Numbered from the stretch's first letter, positions 19,820 to 28,508 are shown. The stretch is DNA of 64,000 nucleotides from Tardiphaga sp. 709 (GCF_032401055.1 NZ_CP135529.1:310001-374000), one strand, 5' to 3'. A program made the numbers and translations. Notes: generated from the sequence alone by a model not told the origin.

Positions 19820-21686
19820 GCGCGTGCAGCCCTCCCAGATAGGCGTCTTGCACGGCCGGATTGCGCCGGATCTCGTCGGCGGTGCCGTCCGCCAGCAGCC
19901 GGCCCTCATAGAGCACGGTGATGCGCTCGGCGAGTTCGAAAATGGCGTCGAGATCGTGTTCGACGATGACGACGGTGCGCGAGCGCCCGATATCGCGAAT
20001 GAAGGCGCAGGTGGCGACTCGCTCAGCCGGGCTCATGCCGGCCAGCGGCTCGTCCAGCAGCAGCACATTCGGGCTGGTCGCCAGCGCCATCCCGATTTCG
20101 AGCCGGCGCTTTTCGCCGTAGGCCAAAATATGTGCCGGCGTATCGGCGCGCTCGACGAGATTGAGCAGGCTGAGGATCGAGGCGATCTGCTCTTCGACGT
20201 CGGGAATACTGCCGGCTCCACGCAACAGATCAAAGCGCATAGGGCCGCGACGACGCGCCAGTGCCGCGATACGCAGGTTCTTGCGCACCGACAGGTTGGG
20301 AAACAGCTGATTGAGCTGATTGCTCTTGGCGATGCCGAGCTGCGCCGCGCGGCTGACGCCGACGCCCGTGATTTTCTCGCCGAACAACAGGACTTCACCG
20401 GAGGACGGGCTGACTTCGTCGAGCAGCATCTTGAACAGCGTGCTCTTGCCGGCGCCATTCGGGCCGATCACCGCATGGATCGAACCGCGGCGGACCTTGA
20501 AGGAGACGCCATCGACGGCTTTGAGACCGCCATAATGCCGCGCCAGAGATTTGGCTTCGAGTGCAATGTCGCTATCACCCGTCGCAGGTTCGGCAAGTGT
20601 CAGCCTGACCTCCTTGGGCGGCGCGACGGGATTGGTGGCGACGTCGATATTATGCGCCTCGATGGCTTCGGTTTTGGCCTCGGCGGCTCGTGCGGCAGCC
20701 AGGTTACGGCGTTCATTCCACCAATGGGAGATCTCGCCGCAGATGCCGCGGCGCAGCCCGATCACCAGAATGATGAAGGCGATGCCGAGCACCAGCTTCC
20801 ACAGGATCGCAAAGCCCGGAATGAGCTGCAGATTGTCGCGCAGCCAGAGCCAGACAGCCGCGCCGACCAGCGGACCGATCAGCGTGCCGGCACCGCCGAC
20901 AATGGTCTGAACGACGAGCTGTCCCGACGTCTCCAGCGAGAACGCATCCGGCGGCATGTAGCTCTGGAACGAACCGAGCAGACCGCCGGCAAGGCCCGCA
21001 TAGAGCGCGGCGATGACGAAGGCCGTCAGCTTGTAGGCCGGCACGTTGTGGCCGAGCATCGCAACGCGGCCGGTGTTCTCCTTGATCGCCAGCAGGATCG
21101 CGCCGACCGGCGAGCCCACGATGCGGCGCGCCAGCACGTAGCCGAGGAAGAAGATCACCGCGAACAGGATATACATCGGCATGCCCGCGCTGATGCGGAT
21201 CGCACTGGCGCCGAAGCCGAGCACCGGCACCGGCACGCCGGGGATACCGTTCTCGCCGCCGGTGTAGTCCGACAGCGGGGAATTCTCGATGAAATAGGCC
21301 ATCTGGCCGAAGGCCAGCGTGATCATCGTGAAATAGATGCCGACCCGGCGCACGGCGAACCAGCCGACCAGGAGGCCGAACAGGCCGGCTGCGACGGTGC
21401 CGATCGCCAACGCCAGCCAGACGCTGTCGATGGTGTGGGACACCAGCAGATAGGCACTGACAAAACCGCCAACGCCGAAAAATGCGGCCTGTCCAAAGGA
21501 CAGCAGGCCAGTCAGGCCGAACAGGATGTCGAAGCCGAGGCCGATCAGGCCCCAGTTCAACACACGTGTCAGTAGATCGGTCGAGAAACCGAGATGCGGG
21601 AACCCGATGGGTGCCACGATCAGCGTGCACAGCACCGCGAGTTCGGGAAGCCAGCCCCGCAAGCCGCCGGAACGAGGACGCATCAT
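19806..21686 (-). CDS. LivM-LivG fusion: HAAT permease fused to ATPase
   Basis: The start at 21686 makes an ATGA overlap with the livH stop. The in-frame ORF extends to 22454, but that upstream part is a shadow of livH. Residues 1 to about 345 form a LivM permease with multiple hydrophobic helices ([20 protein letters not shown], then [12 protein letters not shown]). A linker of about 60 residues follows, then a LivG ATPase: Walker A GPNGAGKS, Walker [13 protein letters not shown] and an ABC signature degenerated to [12 protein letters not shown], as in many LivG proteins. The 626-residue fusion couples permease and ATPase in one chain. Such fusions are known in this family. Confidence 0.93.
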   Translation of the reverse strand: MMRPRSGGLRGWLPELAVLCTLIVAPIGFPHLGFSTDLLTRVLNWGLIGLGFDILFGLTGLLSFGQAAFFGVGGFVSAYLLVSHTIDSVWLALAIGTVAAGLFGLLVGWFAVRRVGIYFTMITLAFGQMAYFIENSPLSDYTGGENGIPGVPVPVLGFGASAIRISAGMPMYILFAVIFFLGYVLARRIVGSPVGAILLAIKENTGRVAMLGHNVPAYKLTAFVIAALYAGLAGGLLGSFQSYMPPDAFSLETSGQLVVQTIVGGAGTLIGPLVGAAVWLWLRDNLQLIPGFAILWKLVLGIAFIILVIGLRRGICGEISHWWNERRNLAAARAAEAKTEAIEAHNIDVATNPVAPPKEVRLTLAEPATGDSDIALEAKSLARHYGGLKAVDGVSFKVRRGSIHAVIGPNGAGKSTLFKMLLDEVSPSSGEVLLFGEKITGVGVSRAAQLGIAKSNQLNQLFPNLSVRKNLRIAALARRRGPMRFDLLRGAGSIPDVEEQIASILSLLNLVERADTPAHILAYGEKRRLEIGMALATSPNVLLLDEPLAGMSPAERVATCAFIRDIGRSRTVVIVEHDLDAIFELAERITVLYEGRLLADGTADEIRRNPAVQDAYLGGLHAHEPA

Positions 21687-22557
21687 GCGCGGCCTTCCGA
21701 ACCGAACAGGCCCTGCGGGCGCATGATCAGCAGTACCGCCATCAGCGCGTAGAGCATCACTTCCGAATAGGACGAATTGAAAGCGCTGGTCAGGCTGATG
21801 ATCTCGCCGGCGATCAAGCCGCCGATGACGGCACCGGGAAACGAACCAAGGCCGCCCAGCACGATGACCACGAAAGACTGCGCCATGAAATTGGCGCCCA
21901 TGTCCGGCGTCACGGCCACGACCGGCGCATAGAGCATGCCGGCAAGACCGACGGCGACAACGCCGATGGCGAAGACCAGCAGGAAGGCGCGGCGCACATT
22001 GATGCCGAGAATGCCGACCATGCCGGGATTCTCGATGCCGGCGCGAACCACGAGGCCCATCGAGGTGCGATAGAGCACGAGATAGAGACTGAGCAGCAGC
22101 CCGGCGATGATGGCGATCAGTTGCAGGCGATAAGTCGGATAGATCAGGAAGCCCATCTGGGTGGCGCCCTGCCCCAGGACGGCACCGGCACACGCTGTGC
22201 ATTGCCGCCGAAGGCTGCACGCACGCATTCGACGAGCACGATGCCCACGCCGTAAGTGACAAGGATCTGATCCTCATGCGGCCGGTCGTAGAAATAACGG
22301 ATGATGATGCGTTCCAGCAAGAAGCCGAGCACCAGCATGAAGCCGCAGCCGACGACGATCGCGAGCACGAAGGACGATGTGTATTGCAGCAGCACGAAAG
22401 CGGCATAGGCGCCCACGGCGAACAGCGCGCCGTGAGCGAAGTTGAGGACGCCAAGCGTGCCCAGGATGATCGTCAGACCACTGCTGACGAGCGCCAGCAG
22501 CGTGCCGAGGGCCAGGCCGTTGAAGGCCTGCGAGATGAGGACGGGCCAGCTTGGCAT
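21683..22557 (-). pseudogene. livH: livH-type permease gene with a one-base frameshift
   Basis: The N-terminal half (MPSWPVLISQAFNGLALG..., ATG at 22557) reads in one frame up to about residue 128 (AQRVPVPSW). The C-terminal half continues in another frame from QGATQMGFLIYPTYRL to the TGA at 21683. Together they give a full-length LivH (about 291 residues). The break maps to about 22168-22176, in the plus-strand stretch CCCTGCCCCAGG. Inserting one base there restores SWGQGATQ, the expected permease sequence. It is either a real inactivation of the transporter or a sequencing error in a C run. Confidence 0.85.
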
Positions 22558-22565
22558 GGTGATCC

Positions 22566-23882
22566 TTAGGTGTAGGGGCCGAGCTTGCAGCCGAAGAAGT
22601 CCGGTGCGTTCATCACGCTTTCGCCGTCGGCGATATCGACGATCTCGTAGAAGTCTTCCTTGTTCTTCATCTCGGACGGCTTCTTGCCGCGCAGGATCGG
22701 GATCGGCCGCACCATCTGATGATCTTCGGCACGGAAATAGACCTTGCCTATGGTCGTCTCGTAAGGCTGCGCCTTGGAGCTCTCCATCGCCTTGATCACA
22801 TCGACCGGATTGAACGTGCCGGCGCGTTCGACCGACATCGCCCACAGATAGGTCTGCATGTAGCCGATATGCGCGCCCCAGCGCGGATAGTACTTGTTCT
22901 GCGCCAAGAAGCTTTCGACGAAGGTCTTGGCGAGCGGATAGGTGTCCTGCAGCCCCCACCAGAAATCGCAGCTGCCATAGACGCCCTGCATCAGCTCGGC
23001 GCCGAGCTCCTTGTCCTGGAACGAGGAAAGGTTCGGCACCACAAGCTTCATGCGCTTCAGCACGCCGAACTGTTCGGCTTGTTTAGTGGAGGCAACCGCG
23101 TCGCCGCCGAAAGCGATGTTGACGAAAACGTCCGCGCCGCTGTTGGCGATGTTCAGGAGCGCCGACGAATAGTCGGTGGTGCCAAGCGGCACGACTTCCT
23201 TGGCGACCTGCTTCCAGCCCTGCTCCGCCGAGAACTTGGCGAAGCTGTCATACACGGTGTGGCCATAGGTGTAGTCGGGCACCAGGAAGGCGGACTTCAC
23301 ATTCTTGCCGAGCGCCTTGGCGACGACCGGCGCCATCGCCTTCGCAGCCATGTAAGCATTCTGCTGCGAGCGGAAGCCGTAGCGCTGGCAGTTCTTGCCG
23401 GTGATGTCGTTGGAGCCGGCGATGCCGACCATGTACAGCACCTTCTCGCGCGACCCGAGTTCTTCGAGCGCAATGGCGCTGGCTGATGACACCGAGCCTG
23501 ACACCATGATCGCCTTGTCGCGCTGGATGAATTGCGTGGCGCTCTGCACGTCAAGGTTGGGTTTACCTTCGGTGTCGGAGACCTTGTACTTGATCTGCCG
23601 CCCGAGCACGCCCTTGCCCTTGAGGCCCCACTTCTGCGCGATATCACCGCCGGCATTGATCTGCGCGATAGCCAGTTCATAACCGAGCTTAAGGTCGCCG
23701 CCGTCACCCGAAAAGACGCCGGTGAGCGGGATGGTCAGACCGACGAACACCGAATCCGCCGTGACGCCTTCCGGGAAAGTACCGATAGTGGCCGGCGATT
23801 GTGCGAACGCGCTGCCTGGAAGCATAAGGCCAGCGGCAGTGCCGACTCCTCCGAGCAAAAGCTGTCGACGGTCAAACTGCAT
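22566..23882 (-). CDS. Branched-chain amino-acid-type periplasmic binding protein
   Basis: The start at 23882 (MQFDRRQLLLGGVGTAAGLML) has an AGAAGGG ribosome site and gives a Tat-like/Sec signal: RRQLLLGG then a hydrophobic core, cleavage near SAFAQ. The 438-residue protein is a type I periplasmic binding fold (Peripla_BP_6) with GLTIPLTGVFSGDGGDLKLGYE at the start of the mature domain. It captures substrate for the LivH/LivMG/LivF importer encoded just downstream. The substrate could be branched-chain amino acids, amides or aromatic compounds and cannot be read from the sequence. Confidence 0.92.
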   Translation of the reverse strand: MQFDRRQLLLGGVGTAAGLMLPGSAFAQSPATIGTFPEGVTADSVFVGLTIPLTGVFSGDGGDLKLGYELAIAQINAGGDIAQKWGLKGKGVLGRQIKYKVSDTEGKPNLDVQSATQFIQRDKAIMVSGSVSSASAIALEELGSREKVLYMVGIAGSNDITGKNCQRYGFRSQQNAYMAAKAMAPVVAKALGKNVKSAFLVPDYTYGHTVYDSFAKFSAEQGWKQVAKEVVPLGTTDYSSALLNIANSGADVFVNIAFGGDAVASTKQAEQFGVLKRMKLVVPNLSSFQDKELGAELMQGVYGSCDFWWGLQDTYPLAKTFVESFLAQNKYYPRWGAHIGYMQTYLWAMSVERAGTFNPVDVIKAMESSKAQPYETTIGKVYFRAEDHQMVRPIPILRGKKPSEMKNKEDFYEIVDIADGESVMNAPDFFGCKLGPYT

Positions 23883-24229
23883 GACACACCCTTCTGGTTC
23901 GATCACCGCCGCCATTGGCCGGTGAGCTGCGATGGGGCTGGCCCCGGCGAAGTTGAGTTTCTTGAACGGGATGCCGCCGTGGCTCTCGCGGTGCCTGCGA
24001 GATCATCGCAGGAGCCTCATTCATGGTCACTCGCTGAACCCGAAATACCGGCAGCGTCGCGTCCGCAAAGTGAGAGAGAACGGATCGTTCTTTGTTCCCG
24101 TCAGGCTAGGTTGCTTCGGATCGCGCGGGGTATAGACAATCCTGCAAAGGGCCTTGCAGACTGGTTTTTCCACCGCGACATCGCGTCCCGGGTATGGTTT
24201 GCTGGCACAGCTCTTGCTGATTGTCTTGG
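23883..24229. promoter_or_regulatory. Divergent intergenic region between the transporter operon and the LysR gene
   Basis: These 347 bp separate the binding-protein gene (leftward) from the LysR gene (rightward). Promoters for both and a LysR-type T-N11-A operator would be expected here, but I could not single out a convincing one by eye. No ORF here has a ribosome site and credible composition. Confidence 0.4.
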
Positions 24230-25201
24230 ATGGAAAATTTCAAAGCTCTCGATTGGGATGACCTCAAGGTCTTCATTCACGCAGCCCGCGGCGGCAGCCT
24301 GGGCAATGCGGCCAAGCGCCTTCGGGTTGATCAATCCACCATCAGCCGCCGGATCGCGCATCTCGAGAGCACCTTGGGCGTGGCGTTGTTCGAGCGATTG
24401 CCGTCCGGATTGAAGGTCAACGAGACCGGCGACCGCCTGCTCTGCCATGCCGAGCGCATCGAGAGCGCCGTGATCGCCATGCGGGAAGACGTGCAATGCG
24501 GCGGCAGCCGTATGGCTGGCCGGGTCCGCCTTGCCACGATGGAGGGCATCGCCTCGCTCTACCTCGCCTACCGTTTCGTCGAATTGCGCAAACAGCATCC
24601 CGACCTGACCGTCGAACTACTGACGTCACCGCAGAGCGTCTCAGTGAATCGTCGCGAGGCCGATCTGTTTCTGAGCTTCTTCCGCCCGACCGGTCAGGGC
24701 ATGGTCTCGGAGCGTATCGGCTGCTTCCAACTTGGGCTCTATGCGTCGCAGAGTTACCTGGACGCACACGGCATGCCCAAGAGCGCATCCGAGCTCACGG
24801 AGCACAGCTTCGTCACCTATATCGACGACCAGATCCAGCTCGACTCGGTGCGCTGGCTCGATGACATCATCAAGAGCCCGCCGGTCTCGTTCCATTCCAA
24901 CAGCATGTGCGCGCAGATGAACGCTGCGGCCGGCGGTGTCGGGCTCGTGCTGCTGCCGAGTTTTGCCACGGCGCGCCGTCCTGACCTGATCCCGGTGCTG
25001 CACGACAAGCTGTCGACCACGCGCGAGCTGTGGATCAACGTCCATAACGATCTGCAATTCGTGCCGCGCATCCGCGCGGTATCGAGCTTCCTGAAGTCGA
25101 CCTTCAAGGCGGATCCCCTGATGCAGGCCAGCACCAGGGGCCGCAAGATGCTGGATACGCTGCTGGAGACCGACACACCCGTTACCGAGCAAACAGTTTG
25201 A
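24230..25201 (+). CDS. LysR-family transcription regulator
   Basis: The ATG at 24230 (MENFKALDWDDLKVFIHAAR) is preferred over a TTG nine bases earlier. The 323-residue protein has an N-terminal winged HTH (GSLGNAAKRLRVDQSTISRRIAHLESTLGV, in pieces) and a LysR substrate-binding domain. It is transcribed away from the HAAT transporter operon and is its likely regulator, by the usual LysR divergent arrangement. The inducer is unknown. Confidence 0.9.
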   Translation: MENFKALDWDDLKVFIHAARGGSLGNAAKRLRVDQSTISRRIAHLESTLGVALFERLPSGLKVNETGDRLLCHAERIESAVIAMREDVQCGGSRMAGRVRLATMEGIASLYLAYRFVELRKQHPDLTVELLTSPQSVSVNRREADLFLSFFRPTGQGMVSERIGCFQLGLYASQSYLDAHGMPKSASELTEHSFVTYIDDQIQLDSVRWLDDIIKSPPVSFHSNSMCAQMNAAAGGVGLVLLPSFATARRPDLIPVLHDKLSTTRELWINVHNDLQFVPRIRAVSSFLKSTFKADPLMQASTRGRKMLDTLLETDTPVTEQTV

Positions 25202-25374
25202 TGTTACCGCGCACCATCTGGTCAGTGCCGGGAAACCCCACACCTGATTCAATGAGGTAAACGCCCCGGTAACCATGACGGGTCTGACGTGTGGATCGGT
25301 ACAATTTGAACGATCCATTCAACAGCCCAACAAAGGCTTTGCGTCAGATTGCTCCCAAGACAGGGAGCTAAAAG

Positions 25375-25554
25375 ATGAGCGAAGCCGAATTTGACTATCT
25401 GCTGGAGACAGTCCGGGCCGAAATCGAGGCCGATGTGCGGGACGATCTGCGCAGCCAGGAAATGTTCTTCGCCCCGATTCCGACCGCTGCGAACGACAAT
25501 GACGGCCCCTGGCCACTGATTCCGTTTCCGGATGGCTGGCAGGCCTCCTGCTGA
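25375..25554 (+). CDS. Small acidic hypothetical protein (59 aa)
   Basis: The ORF MSEAEFDYLLETVRAEIEAD... ending GWQASC is preceded by CAGGGAG eight to nine bases before the ATG. It is strongly acidic in the N-terminal half, with Pro-rich, aromatic residues in the C-terminal half (GPWPLIPFPDGW). It sits between the LysR gene and tRNA-Cys and uses host-like codons. No known domain is recognised. Confidence 0.55.
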   Translation: MSEAEFDYLLETVRAEIEADVRDDLRSQEMFFAPIPTAANDNDGPWPLIPFPDGWQASC

Positions 25555-25640
25555 TTATTGTGTCGGTATGTCGGAACCCATGAAAGATTCCAGCCGGGCA
25601 TTGCCTAAATGGCTGATGGTCTGTAACTAACCCGCTATGG

Positions 25641-25714
25641 GGCCATGTGGCGGAATGGTTACGCGCCGGTCTGCAAAACCGTTTATTCGGGTTCGATTCC
25701 CGACGTGGCCTCCA
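25641..25714 (+). tRNA. tRNA-Cys (GCA), probable prophage attachment site
   Basis: The cloverleaf has acceptor GGCCATG / CGTGGCC (one T-G wobble), anticodon loop CTGCAAA giving GCA (Cys), T-loop GGTTCGATTCC, discriminator U and an encoded CCA. Gene style changes at once to very small, phage-type ORFs after its 3' end. That is why I take the tRNA as the left attachment site, which should share its 3' bases with attR outside the window. Confidence 0.95.
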
Positions 25715-25718
25715 AAAC

Positions 25719-25801
25719 AAGCTATTTCAATAGCTTAGACCCTAGTGGGTCACATTTCACATCCACAGAATCATTATGCTTTTTATCGTGTGTGACCCAC
25801 T
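25719..25801. repeat. Paired inverted repeats in the presumed attL region
   Basis: Just after the tRNA, AAGCTATT-TC-AATAGCTT forms an 8-bp palindrome (25719-25736). Further on, AGTGGGTCACA (25744-25754) recurs as its exact reverse complement at 25791-25801, an 11-bp perfect inverted repeat spaced by 36 bp. The position between tRNA and first phage gene suits integrase/excisionase arm sites or a tRNA terminator. This is inference from position only. Confidence 0.6.
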
Positions 25802-25847
25802 TTTCGGGTCCGCATGACGCCCCCTCTCGTTCGCTCGGGAGGCTGGG

Positions 25848-26174
25848 ATGAGCGAGATCGTCGAGAGGGTGGCAAGGGCGCTGGAGTTGGACAGTTACAG
25901 TCGCCCAAGTCCGACTTCAGTGACCGAGATGTTTCAGCGTCAGGCCCGTGCCGCCATTGAGGCCATGAGGGAGCCGACTGTCGGGATGGTCGCCGCTGCC
26001 TTCCCTTGCGAAGCCAACGAAGCATTCAGCCACGAAGACAAGTGCCTTGGCGCTGCCGTCTGCCTGAAGCTTGGCGGCGCGGCTGATGTTGGGCTGTTGG
26101 AAGGCGAAGCCGTCAAGCAGGCTGCATTTCTCGCCCGCGACTACCGGATCATGATCAACGAGGCCCTTAAATGA
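25848..26174 (+). CDS. Phage small hypothetical protein, RVA-AIEAMREPT family
   Basis: The 108-residue protein starts MSEIVERVARALELD and has GGAG upstream. It contains RAAIEAMREPTVGM and ends REYRIMINEALK-like (ARDYRIMINEALK). It belongs to a small family with two more members in this prophage (28054-28296 and 53823-54035). Function is unknown. It is the first gene of the rightward operon next to attL. Confidence 0.75.
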   Translation: MSEIVERVARALELDSYSRPSPTSVTEMFQRQARAAIEAMREPTVGMVAAAFPCEANEAFSHEDKCLGAAVCLKLGGAADVGLLEGEAVKQAAFLARDYRIMINEALK

Positions 26175-26413
26175 CCATCCGCAGCCAATTCATCGCCGAA
26201 CTGCACGCCGACCGCCGATTCCATGGGCCCCGAAGCCCCGTCGGCTCCAGGTGCAGCCAGCTTGAGCAGATCACCTCGAATATCGACAAGCCGCACTTCG
26301 CCCACGTCCGGCCAAAGCTGATCGCTCAGGCAGAGGCCTATGCCCTAGAAATCCACGCCATCAAGCACGGAGCGCCGGCAACGACGCAGATCCGGCCGCG
26401 CGATCATCAGTAA
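26171..26413 (+). CDS. Phage small hypothetical protein (80 aa)
   Basis: The start overlaps the previous stop by ATGA, so it is translationally coupled. The protein (MTIRSQFIAELHADRRFHG...) is basic, with a helical middle (PKLIAQAEAYALEIHAI). I recognise no domain. Confidence 0.6.
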   Translation: MTIRSQFIAELHADRRFHGPRSPVGSRCSQLEQITSNIDKPHFAHVRPKLIAQAEAYALEIHAIKHGAPATTQIRPRDHQ

Positions 26414-26426
26414 GGATGAATAGGCC

Positions 26427-26630
26427 ATGAAGCTCAAACGATATTGCGTGACCGTCCTCGACAACTGGACCCCAACCAAGGAGTTCTGGACGCTGGATGG
26501 CGCTAGGGAATTTTACCGCGATCATCGGGCGAGCGCGAACGTCTTCAAATGGGAGGACGGTTATTGGCACTGGATGTATGGCGCCCGCGATCGCGACCCC
26601 CGGCTGATCAAATCACCCATTGGGCACTGA
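26427..26630 (+). CDS. Phage small hypothetical protein (67 aa)
   Basis: MKLKRYCVTVLDNWTPTKEFWTL-type protein, rich in Trp and Tyr, probably a compact alpha/beta fold. It lies 13 bp after the previous gene in the same direction. No function is assigned. Confidence 0.6.
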   Translation: MKLKRYCVTVLDNWTPTKEFWTLDGAREFYRDHRASANVFKWEDGYWHWMYGARDRDPRLIKSPIGH

Positions 26631-26665
26631 GCCCCCAACACCTCTGACCTGCGACAGGAAAGACA

Positions 26666-26926
26666 ATGACTAGGAAGCATCCGGCAGAATTGCCGTCGAA
26701 GTTTGCCACGATCCGAGTAGATTACGGTTCCGAGAACAAGCATCTTTATACGCTGGAAGAATGGGGCGGGCTCGACTTTCATGCCGACCGCGCAAAGGCC
26801 GAATTGGCAGCGCATGAAGTCGTAAAAGAAGACCCCAGAGCCCTGGTCGCCATCTTACGGATCGACGAGTTGGTCGGCGCGAAGATTGAGATTGAGACGG
26901 TCTGCCGTCCCGCGATCATGGAGTGA
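26666..26926 (+). CDS. Phage small hypothetical protein (86 aa)
   Basis: The ORF MTRKHPAELPSKFATIRVDYG... is preceded by CAGGAAAG. It has an alternating hydrophobic pattern (ALVAILRIDELVGAKIEIETV). No domain is recognised. It overlaps the start of the next gene. Confidence 0.6.
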   Translation: MTRKHPAELPSKFATIRVDYGSENKHLYTLEEWGGLDFHADRAKAELAAHEVVKEDPRALVAILRIDELVGAKIEIETVCRPAIME

Positions 26927-26928
26927 CA

Positions 26929-27180
26929 ATGCCAATGCCTGACAATTGCCTCTGCATGGAATGCCGCCTCAGAACCGCGCTTCACGGCGAGCGGTCGGAC
27001 GCGCCCTTTGAACTCGACATGAACGAGGCTTACACCGCGATGGGGAACGTCATGGGCGAGCTTCTGGCGCACGCTGACACTAAGACTGCCAAGCGCTTCG
27101 CGTCGTACCTGCTCGAAAAGCGCAAGGAATGGAAATCCCATCCCCGCGTCGTCACCCAGCACACAACCGGCAATGCCTGA
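26929..27180 (+). CDS. Phage small hypothetical protein with an N-terminal CxxC pair
   Basis: I used the ATG at 26929; a GTG at 26923 is in frame and would overlap the previous stop. The 83-residue protein begins MPMPDNCLCMECRLR, three cysteines in a CxCxxC arrangement that could bind metal. A helical C-terminus (TAKRFASYLLEKRKEW) follows. The function is unknown. Confidence 0.55.
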   Translation: MPMPDNCLCMECRLRTALHGERSDAPFELDMNEAYTAMGNVMGELLAHADTKTAKRFASYLLEKRKEWKSHPRVVTQHTTGNA

Positions 27181-27191
27181 GAGGATTGGTT

Positions 27192-27377
27192 ATGAGCTAC
27201 CACGATGTCCCGGAAGGCGGAGCGGCGCGCGAGATCGGTCGCAAGATCTACATGGACGCCCTGGCTGGCCGCCGTGGCTTCCGTGATGACCAGCTAGGGA
27301 TCGACGATCCTGAGCTTTGGGCTGAAATATTCGAGGCGATGGGCAGGATCGCGCTCACCGAACTGACCCCGGCCTAG
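27192..27377 (+). CDS. Phage small hypothetical protein (61 aa)
   Basis: The start at 27192 (MSYHDVPEGGAAREIGRKIYM) follows GAGGATTGGTT, a weak-to-fair ribosome site, and avoids overlap with the previous gene. The protein is acidic and helical (DPELWAEIFEAMGRIAL). The function is unknown. Confidence 0.55.
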   Translation: MSYHDVPEGGAAREIGRKIYMDALAGRRGFRDDQLGIDDPELWAEIFEAMGRIALTELTPA

Positions 27378-27404
27378 TGGTCATGGAATAGGAAGGAAAG
27401 AGCG

Positions 27405-27557
27405 ATGAGATCTGTGATCGTGACGGCCGCAGTCGGACTGATACTCGGCGCGATACTCTCCGCAGCGCAGTATTTTTCGCCTCAACTTCTCCCTTGGGTA
27501 GCAGGTTTTATGTTGGCGTGTCTTGCGACCAATATCCGCTCTGTGACGCAGACTTAA
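27405..27557 (+). CDS. Phage small membrane protein (50 aa)
   Basis: MRSVIVTAAVGLILGAILSA begins one hydrophobic helix. A second hydrophobic stretch, LLPWVAGFMLACLATNI, follows. AGGAAGGAAAG precedes the ATG. A two-helix inner-membrane protein of this size could be a holin-like or exclusion factor, but nothing specific identifies it. Confidence 0.55.
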   Translation: MRSVIVTAAVGLILGAILSAAQYFSPQLLPWVAGFMLACLATNIRSVTQT

Positions 27558-27571
27558 GAAAGAGAAACCCT

Positions 27572-27784
27572 ATGACCATCACATGGGCCGACCGTTTGAT
27601 AAACATTAGAAAGGCGTTCGGACGCGACCCGACATATAGTGAACTGCTGGACATGGCGCAGATACATGAGATGACGCCGGCTGAGATCAAGGCGCAGCGC
27701 GCATCTTTCGTTCGCGGGATGACAGCCCGCTGCGAACATGGCGAACTTGACTTTGAACAGTGTCCGAAGTGCCGTGAGCGCTGA
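27572..27784 (+). CDS. Phage small protein with a C-terminal zinc-ribbon-like motif
   Basis: The ATG at 27572 gives 70 residues (MTITWADRLINIRKAFGRDPTY...). The C-terminus reads CEHGELDFEQCPKC, a C-H...C-x2-C set that may bind zinc. A helical N-terminal half resembles small DNA- or protein-binding phage factors. The in-frame start at 27494 lies inside the previous gene and was rejected. Confidence 0.55.
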   Translation: MTITWADRLINIRKAFGRDPTYSELLDMAQIHEMTPAEIKAQRASFVRGMTARCEHGELDFEQCPKCRER

Positions 27785-27819
27785 ACCCGCTCTTCCGCAC
27801 ACGAATAAGGAACACGACC

Positions 27820-27999
27820 ATGGCAATGCCGACAGTTAAGATCGACTATTTACCACGGCACGTAAAAGACAAAGAGCCGTATGTTGCCACCGTAGTGGGA
27901 GACGGGTTCGAATACCACGCCCAAGCCCCTTCGCCGAACGAGGCGCTACTGCTCGTAGCGGCTCACTGGCATTCGCGCGCTGGGGTTACGCCATCCTGA
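27820..27999 (+). CDS. Phage small hypothetical protein (59 aa)
   Basis: MAMPTVKIDYLPRHVKDKEP... ending RAGVTPS is preceded by AAGGAACACGACC, a good ribosome site. It follows the previous gene by 35 bp. The fold appears to be alpha/beta (YVATVVGDGFEYHAQA, ALLLVAAHWH). The function is unknown. Confidence 0.5.
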   Translation: MAMPTVKIDYLPRHVKDKEPYVATVVGDGFEYHAQAPSPNEALLLVAAHWHSRAGVTPS

Positions 28000-28053
28000 C
28001 CAAACTCCGTGACGCCCTCCCCGCCATCGGGTAAAATGGCAGAAAGGATAGAG

Positions 28054-28296
28054 ATGAGCGAGATGATTGAACGCGTAGCCAAGGCGATATACGACGCCTT
28101 TGCGACAGTCGGCGATTACGAGAACCCGACTAAAGAAGATATAAAGAATGCCGCGCGAGCCGCAATTGAGGCTATGCGCGAGCCGACCGAGGCGATGGAT
28201 GCCGCAGCCTATGCGGCAGACGGCACCAATATGCCGCTCGCGATCACATACAAGGAAGCGTGGCAGGCCATGATCGACGCAGCGCTGAAGGGTTAG
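28054..28296 (+). CDS. Phage small hypothetical protein, RVA-AIEAMREPT family (second copy)
   Basis: The ATG at 28054 has AGAAAGGA upstream. The 80 residues read MSEMIERVAKAIYDAF, then RAAIEAMREPTEAMDAAA and AWQAMIDAALKG. It aligns end to end with the product at 25848-26174 and partly with that at 53823-54035. Similar proteins are common in rhizobial phages, without known function. The stop codon overlaps that of the convergent gene (shared TTAG), leaving no room for a terminator. Confidence 0.7.
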   Translation: MSEMIERVAKAIYDAFATVGDYENPTKEDIKNAARAAIEAMREPTEAMDAAAYAADGTNMPLAITYKEAWQAMIDAALKG

Positions 28297-28508
28297 CGCC
28301 TAAACAGCGGCATGAACGAGCACTGATACCTAATACCGTCCTGCAGGGTTCCCCGCTCCCGCATGAGGTTCATGACGAGGTATTCGCCGAAATCCTCGTG
28401 CTCGGGATCGATATCAAATTGCGTCTTTACGATGCGATAATTGGGATCAACCACCCGGCAAGTCGCCGTGAACAGAACTGGCGTCGGCTTGAACAGGTGG
28501 ACTGGCAT
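28293..28508 (-). CDS. Phage hypothetical protein (71 aa), end of late operon
   Basis: The start at 28508 (MPVHLFKPTPVLFTATCRVVD) lies one base beyond the upstream gene's stop. The protein looks like a compact beta-rich domain. It is the last gene of the leftward late transcript, after the lysis genes. Function unknown. Confidence 0.55.
   Translation of the reverse strand: MPVHLFKPTPVLFTATCRVVDPNYRIVKTQFDIDPEHEDFGEYLVMNLMRERGTLQDGIRYQCSFMPLFRR

Noticed and set aside
19587-21575. 662-codon plus-strand ORF opposite livMG
   Set aside because: Antisense shadow with low-complexity Asp/Gln/Arg/His composition and no start signals.
21687-22454. N-terminal extension of the LivMG ORF (about 256 codons)
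   Set aside because: Arg/His/Ser-rich shadow of livH. The permease proper begins at 21686 with an ATGA overlap.
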